Shown piece after piece: positions 12,733 to 20,526 of a stretch of DNA of 64,000 nt (position 1 is the first letter of the stretch; every line of letters starts with the position of its first letter). Both the position numbers and the translations under genes were made by a program. Source of the DNA: Atopsyche davidsoni. Lineage: Eukaryota; Arthropoda; Insecta; Trichoptera; Hydrobiosidae. Below the pieces are notes generated by a model. It did not search any database. It was not told the DNA's origin and saw nothing but the letters and a program-made list of their open reading frames with translations. The DNA is taken from assembly GCA_022113835.1 (NCBI GenBank), contig JAILWY010000007.1, forward strand, positions 7,045,001 to 7,109,000, given 5' to 3'.

Positions 12733-14741
12733 CTGAAAATTAAATACAGTAATGAGCTTAGTGCATATATAAAGTATTCCTATACTACTAGCATCTTTTT
12801 GTATGCTTGTATGTCGCAAATATTGTGTTTAAAAGGCAATTATCCTTCTCAATGGTTTAAATGAGGCGCTTCGTAGACTTGGGTCTCCCCAACGTTGACT
12901 TTCGTTAACGGGTGCTGAGTGGAATTATGATAGCATTTTAATAAAGTAGCTTTTTATTTATTTTCATCCTATTTTACTAAAAAAATGTTAGTTACTCATC
13001 CACAAAATATTTAAGAATCAATAAATATGGTAAATTGATAAGAATGAAGTATTTACCATTTTTTTCTAAAGAAAAGACGTTAATAATAAAAAGACCTATT
13101 TAATTTGATAAAGTATATTATGACACAAATTATTTTAATTTGTACATAATTTACGAATATCAAATTAAGAATTTTTGTTGTAATTAATGGAATTAAATGT
13201 TTGTGAATGTTTTTTTTTGTTGATTCACTCACATCAGAACTGGGGAATACTCTATAATGCAGTTGTGTGGTGCTTGGCTTTTTCCAGCCAGTGACAATGC
13301 TCGGCAGGTCAAGGGGGTCAGCGTTGGGATAGCCAATGGTGATATCCAGGACATACTGCAGCTTCTCTAAGGAATGCAGAGAAGGAGTTGAATCTGTTGA
13401 AACACCGACACTCTCTGAAACACATTGTAAACAATAGTTATATATCTGAATTTGATAAATCAATACAATAAAAAACAACCAGCTTATGAAACTAACTATT
13501 TATGTATTTTTTACGATTAGGTTGAAAAAAGTCTAGATCAAAGAAAATGATCATGGAATAGATCATAGAAAAAGATCTACAAGTATTTGTAGAAATTCTA
13601 CAAATACTTGCAGATCCATCTCATGATTCAACAGACTTATAAATAAAAATTAAAATATGATACAATAAAAAGAAATTCATCATTTTTAAAAAGCGAGTAA
13701 TAATTTTTTGAACTAAAAAAATGAGAAAATTCCTTACCTTCACTTTTTTCACTCGACTTATTTTCACATTTACAATCATTCTCTTGATTCATTTGATCAT
13801 TATCTTTTGTCTCCGGACCCATCTCGTCTATAATTATTTTTAAGGCACCTACTCGTGGTAAAGATACGTGGTTCAGTGCTGGCAGATTATTCTTGGCAGC
13901 AAACCTGAAATTATAGCATCGTATTTATGAAATTAATATTATTAAATGCAGCAATCACTGAAAAATTATTTTCAGCCATGTGATAAAGCTAATTTGCAAT
14001 AGTTTATTTGAAAGATTTTTTTAATATTGTATGGTTTCGATTTAAATTATATAAAAAAATATTATGCAGTGTCAAATTGATCATGTATCAGCTATATAAG
14101 TTTTAATATCTATGTTCATTTTATTTTAACTCTTGAATTTATAAACTAAATGAACTGATTGTACTTTACAGAGTTTTTATATTTAAACCAGCAGATTAAA
14201 GAAGACACTATTTTGATAATCTAAACCAAAGAAATGCCAGAATATAATATTTATCACATTTACAATTAATGAATTTTTGAGAATTTACAACTTCTTCTTC
14301 TTTGGGTGCCTCTCCTCAGAGGAGGTTGGCGACCATCTCACTGAGCATATACTTATGCTGAGCCAGTGTTCATGGTTTTCTTGGAGAGATTAGTGTAGTG
14401 GGTTCCTAGTCCTTCTACACTGCAGTTTTATATTCAAAAGAAAAGTCTGTGTATTGCTGCTATCCAATAGCATTATTATATAATCCTTTTCTTACAAAAC
14501 TCTAGCGATTATAACTTAATATAGTATAGTTGATCTTATATGGTACATATCTACTACGTCTGCAGAAGCTGGCTAGCAAGATTAGAATCGCATATTTGAC
14601 AAACCTCTGACTAGTTTCTCGTCGTTTTCTAAGGAAGCCGCCTTCGGGAAAGAGAACAATCCATTTCCTGTCAAGCGGGATGAAGAAATTTCTAAGATGG
14701 CGTGAAAGCTCTTGTACTGAAGCATCTCGGTTTGATTTACC
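12445..14741 (-). CDS. LPGAT1: LPGAT1-like lysophospholipid acyltransferase, four C-terminal coding exons
   Basis: This is a member of the PlsC/AGPAT acyltransferase superfamily closest to acyl-CoA:lysophosphatidylglycerol acyltransferase 1, an ER membrane enzyme of glycerophospholipid remodelling that in vertebrates also acylates the sn-1 position of lyso-PE and lyso-PC. Exons on the minus strand, in coding order: 14741-14605, 13904-13738, 13414-13233, 12732-12445. All junctions are GT-AG and the phases agree (45 codons plus AG; G joined to AG; in-phase GAT/ATT). Seen: [20 protein letters not shown], the acyl-acceptor motif of the family; [16 protein letters not shown]; a charged low-complexity linker; [29 protein letters not shown]; and a hydrophobic C-terminal segment ([20 protein letters not shown]). 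About 210 residues are encoded here against about 370 in the family. The N-terminal part with the HX4D catalytic motif is missing and was not found upstream, so the gene is partial in this window rather than visibly broken. Confidence 0.9.
13233..13414 (-). CDS. LPGAT1: LPGAT1-like exon with the [11 protein letters not shown] block
   Basis: The 182-bp exon runs from a TTTCAG acceptor to a GTGAGT donor and reads through [44 protein letters not shown]. The YPxAxPxD and HYR(I/V)FP blocks are hallmarks of the LPGAT1 C-terminal half. Confidence 0.88.
13574..13616 (-). repeat. Near-perfect intronic hairpin
   Basis: The left arm GATCTACAAGTATTTGTAGA pairs with 13597-13616 with a single mismatch and a 3-4 nt loop. 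It lies in the LPGAT1-like intron between the exons ending at 13738 and starting at 13414, so it would be present in the pre-mRNA. Function unknown. Confidence 0.6.
13738..13904 (-). CDS. LPGAT1: LPGAT1-like exon with LPRVGA and the variable linker
   Basis: The 167-bp exon begins after a TTTCAG acceptor and supplies the third base of the split Arg codon. It encodes [20 protein letters not shown], then [14 protein letters not shown] and an acidic/Asn-rich linker. It ends with one base of a Glu/Gly-type split codon before a GTAAGG donor. The linker is the region that also varies in vertebrate LPGAT1. Confidence 0.88.
14291..14395 (-). mobile_element. LINE fragment (3' end), copy a
   Basis: On the minus strand the sequence reads through a C-terminal Glu-Met-Val-(Ala/Thr)-Asn-Leu-Leu-stop block, GAGGAGAGGCA-like sequence and a GAA-rich tail. 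It is the same 3' end as the plus-strand copies at 24.4, 27.7, 28.6 and 32.7 kb. It sits inside an LPGAT1-like intron in the gene's orientation. Confidence 0.65.
14605..14741 (-). CDS. LPGAT1: LPGAT1-like exon carrying the FPEGG motif
   Basis: The 137-bp exon starts in phase 0 after a TTTCAG acceptor and ends AG before a GTTTGT donor. It encodes 45 full codons, GKSNRDAS through RRETSQ, including [16 protein letters not shown], the substrate-binding block of PlsC-type acyltransferases. The preceding exon is expected to end near the human FIRQ position. Confidence 0.9.
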
Positions 14742-16607
14742 CTGAAACAAAATAACAGACAAATTATTATTGAATAACATAATAAAGAACAATTATTGAG
14801 ATTGGACATGATCAGTTCATACTTTCTTTGAGAAGTAATTAAATACTTTCAATGTTTATTTAGCAGCACTTGTCTGTAGTTATTAAAATGCTATAAATAA
14901 CTTATAAGCGAGGAGCACATATACATATGGTTTTACTCCTTTTTGAATGCTATTTCAAACCATAACCTTTGGGTAAGCTTTGTGTATAAATTCATAAGGA
15001 CTACTAAAAGTTGAGTTTTTATGTAGACGAATCGAAGTACCTTTTCTTATTTATTCCCCGTTCATGGGCAATCAAACAGTTGAGAGACTGAAGTAGATGT
15101 TGTTTTATGTTTTCCCATCAAATTAACAGCTTGAAGTAAATAGTTTACTGCTCAAATATGTTATATGTCAAGACAGAAAATAATTTGAGAATTTTACATG
15201 ATTTCTCTTACAAGAAAGCATGGTGAATGCAATGAGTTTAAAGCTTAAGCTAATAGTTTTATCATTTAATATAGCCTAATAAATCACCTAGCACAGAAAA
15301 AAATTATATAAAAATCACCATAAGTGAATTTTATTTCTTTTTGACATATTATAAATATAGATGCAAAACTAGTATAAGATAATTATATTTTATACATTTT
15401 TTGCTTAAATTATGTTTTAAGAGAAGTGTTACTTTTAAAGGTCACATGTAACGGCTGTATGTGCCTAGAATTTAGAAAAAAACGTAAGGCAGCATCTGAG
15501 CTGTGTTTGCATAATGTTTCAGAAATGGAATAAATGTCCCACTCTGTATTTGAACTACCTCATTTAGGTGTAATCTCCTCACAAGGGTGACCATGCCTTG
15601 TTAATGAATAACTAATGAAATAAAAATTCAATATTGACAAAGTGATCAATTTATGTTAGATATTTAATTTACTTTCAAGATAAAAAAAAAATTATATTTA
15701 AAATTAATCTGTTCATATTTTTCAAATAAATTGGCATCAAGCGTGGGTTGTCGTTATTTCTTCAAGTTGTTTTCTATAATAATCAATGAAATTGATTGTA
15801 TTTAAATTAATCATTTTTTTTAAATAATCTAAGGTATTTTCTTATCCACAACAGTGGTTTACTATAATCGTTAAAATTTACAAGATAAACAGACGATCGG
15901 CGCCATTAAGAAAATAGTAATCGCAAATTTTCATTTAATATCTCTCTTCGAGAGTGTATTTCCCGATAGAAGACTGAGTAGGCACCCTGCGGGGGAGAGG
16001 GAGGGTTAGAGGGCCGAAGATGGGGTAGTCTTTCTCAGATCCGCTCGTAAAAATGCGTCATTAACCCCCGGACGTTACAATTTGACGTCATTAAACGTTA
16101 GCCTCAAGGAGTGCTACGGATTTTCTATCCAAAAACGCTAGTCCCGTGTAGAAGAGCGGAAAGAGAAAACCGATAGCAAATACGTGATGCCCGCCTCGCT
16201 GGAGAATAAAGATAAACTGATAAAGTGTATTTTCAATTAATTCAATGGATAAATAATTCAATTATTCTCACAATAAATTGAGTTACGATTGTATTTACAA
16301 CAATTTTTTTCATCAAAAACAGCGACACTAACTTTTAATTTGCTTATGAAAAATTAGACACATAAATAATGCGGTATTTAAAAAAAATATTTTTTTTTGA
16401 TAATGCTTAGGTACACGACTTACAGCATTTGGGAAAAAAATGTTTGCGAACATGTTACGGTTGTTAATTTAAGTCAAAATAATTAATTAATGTATTTGAT
16501 ATTTTAATAAACGAGCTGTCGATAGTCGAAATACCGCTAGAGCAGACAAAAAAGCGTGCACAGGCTGCAGCGGCCTCAGTCTGCGCCACACTCGGGACTC
16601 TTCGTTA
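14742..16607. other. Non-coding stretch upstream of the visible LPGAT1-like exons
   Basis: AT-rich to about 15.9 kb, then a GC-richer block at 15.94-16.21 kb that includes a perfect TGACGTCA at 16083-16090 within a short cluster of ACGTTA/AACGTT words. No PlsC HX4D exon could be found on the minus strand here. Confidence 0.5.
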
Positions 16608-17225
16608 AGGCCTCGACACCCGTCGCGACACGACTTGCAATCAGCCATTAGCGTCCCTTTATTTCGGCTGTTTTTTTTAATGGTTTTGCGTAAGTATCCC
16701 AGAAATAAGACGCTACTGGCCAATGAGAAGTCGGTGACAAGTTGTAACGTGACGAGTGTATTGGCTAATTGCAAGTCAAGGGTTCTTTAACACACATTTC
16801 TACACAAACTCAATAACGAACATAGAGACATCCACGGACGCTACTAACTAAGCCTCACAACATATAAATTAACACTCTAGAAGGAGCGCCAAGTAGCCAG
16901 TAAACAATTGTTGGGGTGATTATTTTATATTCATAAGCAAGCACATAATGAAATACATAAGCACCAAAACACAACATGTGTTGTAGAATATACTTAAGAC
17001 AGCTACCGTCCACTCAGTTTATCCTCTTGTTTTGTCTGTTATATATTTTATTTTAAATGTTTATCTTTGTTATCTAGCTCTTATGCAGAAAAAGGGTTTT
17101 TAACACATATTTTCCCTACATAACTCAATAACGACAGTAAAGAAATACATGTACCACACAACCTGCGCGCAGGATCAGGGGATAGCCCCATACCGCAAGT
17201 TGTGTCGCGACGCGTGCGGAAGGCT
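16608..17225. mobile_element. Degenerate TTA-flanked DNA element with ~31-bp inverted ends
   Basis: The left end at 16608-16638 and the right end at 17195-17225 are inverted repeats (25 of 31 positions match) built around CGTCGCGACACGACTTGC. A TTA precedes the left end at 16605-16607. An inner inverted pair, GACTTGCAATCAGCCA at 16632 and its near complement at 16763-16778, adds fold-back potential. The ends resemble those of the 29282-29430 MITE. A PIF/Harbinger-type non-autonomous element is the likely class; the right-hand TTA is not preserved. Confidence 0.45.
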
Positions 17226-17500
17226 TGCGGGCATCGCTGATGTCTACTTTGCATGGCGGCTCACGCGTGACGTCACGAGCGCGCAGCAAACTTGACTCCC
17301 GGCGACTCGGCCTTGCGACGGCCTTGCGGCCCGCGACTCCGAGTCCGACCCGCCGCTTCTCGGCGCTAATTTATCGAATGGCAATACGCAACCTGAATAA
17401 TATAACACACGAGAAAGACGCACAAGGATATACAATTACTATTAGTTTTTTTTAACACTTAAGTCCCCCAACCTGCGCGCAGGATCAGGGAATACCCCCA
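17159..17500. repeat. Two copies of a CTGCGCGCAG-centred repeat, 310 bp apart
   Basis: ACCTGCGCGCAGGATCAGGG occurs at 17161-17180 and 17471-17490, followed in both by a similar ATA-CCCC block. Its core CTGCGCGCAG is a perfect palindrome. A companion word (TTTTAACACATATTTT-like, then CTCAATAAC) recurs near 16786, 17098 and 17524, so the 16.8-17.6 kb interval looks like a decayed local duplication. Between the copies lies a CG-rich block with a TGACGTCA at 17268-17275. Confidence 0.5.
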
Positions 17501-17753
17501 CATAGCCTAATTGAATTAATTTTTTTAACGCATATTTTTTTCTACAGAATCTCAAAAACCCATGTACGCGACCACCTAAGCCGCATGTTATATATATACC
17601 CATACCCTACTGTAAGCATCGGAATCTTCAAGTCAAGTGAATAAATATTTACAAGGGTGTTTGTTTCTTAACTATTAATTCGGTGAGCAAAAAAAAGTAC
17701 TTCTAAGAGCAGATTATCTGCCGTGAAAAATTAATACGTTGGTTCTAAATTAT

Positions 17754-18074
17754 TGTAACGTGCCGGGGTTCACTTTTAAACGCTTATTTATGTCAACTCA
17801 GGTTATATTTATTTATCTACGTACAGAGTATTTATTTCCACATTATATATTTATATTAACATTGTTATGAATGCAGACAGGCCGAAGCCCTGTTTGACAC
17901 TAAACACAAAATGGCTTCCCCCCTTGCATCTCCAACATTCGACGGCTCGCGCGAGGCGCACTCCTCGCTTCTCAAAGACCGCGTCTCGGCGCTCCTAATC
18001 GATGGTCGCTCGATCCTTCCAGAGTCCCTTTGTTTATGGTGTTCGTTTTTCAAACTTACTGCTGGACCGTAACA
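17754..18074 (-). repeat. 3' LTR (321 bp) of the gypsy element
   Basis: No difference from 20206-20526 was seen by eye. Minus-strand start TGTTACGG, end CACGTTACA. The internal CG-rich half probably holds the promoter, but I see no clear TATA box. Confidence 0.93.
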
Positions 18075-18087
18075 CTACCCCCTCCTT
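18075..18087 (-). other. Polypurine tract of the gypsy element
   Basis: The minus-strand purine run AAGGAGGGGGTAG abuts the TGTTAC start of the 3' LTR, where plus-strand DNA priming occurs in this class. Confidence 0.65.
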
Positions 18088-18117
18088 AGGCAATGTTCCG
18101 TCCCGGAACACTCGTTG

Positions 18118-18839
18118 TTAGTTCATGTGTAAGTAGCAGCAGTCTGGTCCACGTTGACATGGTGTTACTTCCAACAGGTTCAGGCGATTAAAATTAACAA
18201 CCCTAGTATTTCCATTCGGTCTCTTCCGGATGCGATATATTACATCATTTATCCTCTTCATTTTCTCGTACGAACCGTCCCACGCCAGTTGAAGTTTCGG
18301 AGAGAACCCCCTCCGTCTCTGGGGATTGAATAGCCAAACCAGGTCCCTGGCTTGGTGTCCACTTCCTTCGGCTCCCAGGTCGTATCGGTCCTTCATCCTA
18401 TCACTAGCACCTTGGATATTGACACGTACTTTGTCATGAGTTTCGTTTAGCTGACGGCGTAAGTCTGAGACGTAACCTTCTCCCGCCAGGCTTTCTTCAG
18501 GTTTTCCTCCGAACTTCAAATCGCACGGGAGGCGCAGTTCTCGCCTGAAAATTACACTGGCTGGTGTTTGTCTAGTTGCCTCGTGGATGGAAGAACGATA
18601 CGCCATAGGAACAGGTGCAGGTGTCGGTCCCAGTCCCCTTGATGATCAGCGACAACTTTGGATAAATCTTTACCCATAGTCCGGTTCATTCTTTCAACCA
18701 TTCCGTCAGATTGCGGATGTAGTGCTGTTGTCCTCTCGGCCCAAAGGATCGCTCGTTGCTCGCCGTGGCCGTCGGCGAGCGTAATTATCCGCCAGATAAC
18801 ACTTTCACTCACACTTATCTTTACGCGCCGGGGGTCCAT
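18118..18839 (-). pseudogene. Integrase C-terminal remnant of the gypsy element, frameshifted
   Basis: The upper part, down to about 18609, contains TTALHPQSDGMVERMNRT, the integrase core block that carries the third catalytic acidic residue in Ty3/gypsy enzymes. After LHLFLW the frame is lost, and the family sequence continues from about 18606 in another frame (AYRSSIHEATRQTPA, then DRYDLGA, VWLFNPQRRRG, and a chromo-like end VYRI/NFNRLN block) to a stop at 18118. The break looks like loss of one base at about 18606-18610. The sequence before TTALHPQ is unrelated and marks the internal deletion joint with the gag repeat region. It cannot make integrase. Confidence 0.82.
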
Positions 18840-18914
18840 TTATATGCTGAGTCATTTACAAAAAATAAAAAGAAACACGACATTACACAATGTTATATTC
18901 TGTCCACACTTCAC

Positions 18915-19552
18915 TCGCTCGCAGAATGCCACGCTTCGCGATGATGGTCCTGTTGACCTCCTCCGCACTTTGTCTAGGGCCTCTCGCCCGCGAAGTACCA
19001 TTTTCCGCGACGATGAACCTGTTGGCCTCCTCCGCGAAATGCCCATCGCCATCTCCTCGCGAAATGCCATGCTCCGCGATGATGGAACTGTTGGCCCCCT
19101 CCGCGAAATGCCCATCGCCATCTCCCCGCGAAATGCCATGCTCCGCGATGATGGAACTGTTGCACCTCCCTCGCGCTCATTCTAACGCCACTTCCCCGTG
19201 AAGCTCCATGCTCCGCGGCGACGGTCTTGATGCACCTCCCTCGCGCTCTGTTCAGTGCCACCCGCGCGCGAAGTACCATGCTCCGCGACGATGGTTCTGA
19301 TGCACCTCCTCGCGCCCTGTTCAGTGCCACCCGCGCGCGAAGTACCATGCTCCGCGACGATGGTCCTGATGCACCTCCTCGCGTTCCGCTCAACGCCACT
19401 CGCCGCCGAAGCACCATGCTCCGCGATGACGGTCCTGATGCACCTCTTCGCGCTCTGTCCAGTGCCACCCGCACGCGAAGTACCATGCTCCGCGACGATG
19501 GTCCTGATGTCCCTTCTCGCGCTCTCCTTCCTGAGCCAAATCCCGTTCCGAC
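18915..19552 (-). repeat. 69-bp minisatellite, about nine copies, inside gag
   Basis: The marker CATGCTCCGCG (or a variant) occurs at 18930, 18999, 19068, 19137, 19207, 19277, 19346, 19415 and 19484. Spacing is 69 bp except for two 70-bp steps (19137-19207 and 19207-19277). Each 70-bp step shifts the reading phase, yet the long frame stays open. Confidence 0.88.
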
Positions 19553-20140
19553 CGAGGCCCCGCTGCCGGTCTTCACGTCCATTCCACCAGTGCTCGAAAT
19601 GGCTTCCACCGCGGCCACGCCGACGGTCCTCGCACTGATTTCTCCGGTGCCCGAAATGGCTTCCACCGCGGCCACGCCGACGGTCCTTGCACCAATTTCT
19701 CCGGTGCCCGAAATAGCTTCTACCGCGGCCACGCCGACGGTCCTTGCACCGATTTCTCCGGTGCCCGAAATAGCTTCCACCGCGGCCACGCCGACGGTCC
19801 TCGCACCGATTTCTCCGGTGCCTGAAACGGCTTCCACCGCGGCCACGCCGACGGTCCTCACACTGATTTCTCCGGCGCCTGAAATGGCTTCCACCGCGGC
19901 CACGCCGACAGTCATGGCATCAATTTGCTTGGTCCACCTTTCCAGGATTCTCATTACATCATTAGTGCTGCACGGCACTTCAAAGAGGAACTCCTCTGGG
20001 TTGTGGCCCTCTTGCGCCAGGGATTCCTTCAATCTTAGCACAAGGGCTGACTTCAACCCTGTGGTTAACAGATCACGTTCTTCAAGTTCTCTCTTCAGAT
20101 CTACTACTTTGAGGTCACTCACATTTACGTGCTTCGCCAT
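18974..20140 (-). CDS. Gag-like protein with SAP domain and repeat arrays (388 aa)
   Basis: The frame starts 66 bases inside the 5' LTR, as expected for gag. Residues about 5-42 (VNVSDLKVVDLKRELEERDL...) match the SAP motif: two amphipathic helices that bind DNA and occur at the gag N-terminus of some insect gypsy elements. A short bridging segment (NDVMRILERWTKQIDA) follows, then six 19-residue repeats of the type TVGVAAVEAISGTGEIGAR, then 23-residue repeats of the type GASGPSSRSMVLRARVALNR. After one-base changes in repeat length, the same DNA array is read in another frame as WHFARRWRWAFRGG-type repeats. No capsid major homology region or CCHC knuckle is seen, so a normal gag shell is unlikely. 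The protein may act only as a nucleic-acid-binding passenger or may not be made. Confidence 0.7.
   Translation of the reverse strand: MAKHVNVSDLKVVDLKRELEERDLLTTGLKSALVLRLKESLAQEGHNPEEFLFEVPCSTNDVMRILERWTKQIDAMTVGVAAVEAISGAGEISVRTVGVAAVEAVSGTGEIGARTVGVAAVEAISGTGEIGARTVGVAAVEAISGTGEIGARTVGVAAVEAISGTGEISARTVGVAAVEAISSTGGMDVKTGSGASVGTGFGSGRRAREGTSGPSSRSMVLRVRVALDRARRGASGPSSRSMVLRRRVALSGTRGGASGPSSRSMVLRARVALNRARGGASEPSSRSMVLRARVALNRARGRCIKTVAAEHGASRGSGVRMSAREVQQFHHRGAWHFAGRWRWAFRGGGQQFHHRGAWHFARRWRWAFRGGGQQVHRRGKWYFAGERP
19590..19931 (-). repeat. 57-bp minisatellite, six copies, inside gag
   Basis: Units start at about 19590, 19647, 19704, 19761, 19818 and 19875. Each encodes 19 residues beginning TVGVAAVEA on the minus strand. 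The length is a multiple of three, so the gag frame is kept. The plus strand is also open across the array. Confidence 0.9.
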
Positions 20141-20185
20141 TTTGTTTTATACTTTTATTTATTTTAATTATTATTTATTTATCAC

Positions 20186-20203
20186 CCCACACACCTGACA
20201 CCA
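20186..20203 (-). other. Primer-binding site of the gypsy element
   Basis: On the minus strand TGGTGTCAGGTGTGTGGG follows the 5' LTR after two bases and begins with the TGG expected opposite a tRNA CCA end. The priming tRNA is not identified. Confidence 0.6.
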
Positions 20204-20205
20204 AT

Positions 20206-20526
20206 TGTAACGTGCCGGGGTTCACTTTTAAACGCTTATTTATGTCAACTCAGGTTATATTTATTTATCTACGTACAGAGTATTTATTTCCACATTATAT
20301 ATTTATATTAACATTGTTATGAATGCAGACAGGCCGAAGCCCTGTTTGACACTAAACACAAAATGGCTTCCCCCCTTGCATCTCCAACATTCGACGGCTC
20401 GCGCGAGGCGCACTCCTCGCTTCTCAAAGACCGCGTCTCGGCGCTCCTAATCGATGGTCGCTCGATCCTTCCAGAGTCCCTTTGTTTATGGTGTTCGTTT
20501 TTCAAACTTACTGCTGGACCGTAACA
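20206..20526 (-). repeat. 5' LTR (321 bp) of the gypsy element
   Basis: Partner of the LTR at 17754-18074, with the 4-bp direct repeat TTAT outside both. It would drive transcription towards lower coordinates through the gag frame. Confidence 0.93.

Larger units (their letters stand above)
17754..20526 (-). mobile_element. Recent, internally deleted Ty3/gypsy LTR retrotransposon
   Basis: Two 321-bp LTRs that appear identical flank the element, which begins TGTTAC and ends GTTACA in its own orientation. The 4-bp target duplication TTAT is at 17750-17753 and 20527-20530, the length usual for Ty3/gypsy. A primer-binding-like TGGTGTCAGGTGTGTGGG lies two bases inside the 5' LTR (minus strand, about 20203-20186). 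A purine tract AAGGAGGGGGTAG lies against the 3' LTR (about 18075-18087). Inside are a gag-like frame with a SAP domain and repeat arrays, and a frameshifted integrase C-terminal remnant. Capsid, protease, reverse transcriptase and RNase H are absent, so any movement needed proteins from a relative. Identical LTRs mean very recent insertion. Confidence 0.92.

Noticed and set aside
17060..17085. TCTTTGTTATCTAGCTCTTATG resembles mature miR-9 with one base missing
   Set aside because: Neither flank contains a complementary star arm and no hairpin forms, so it is a chance match.
17865..18053. 62-codon frame repeated exactly at 20317-20505
   Set aside because: Both copies lie inside the LTRs; the identity reflects LTR duplication, not a gene family.
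19227..20198. 323-codon plus-strand frame antisense to gag
   Set aside because: Openness follows from the GC-rich repeat units. The minus-strand frame has the SAP domain and correct position relative to the LTR, so the antisense frame is a shadow.
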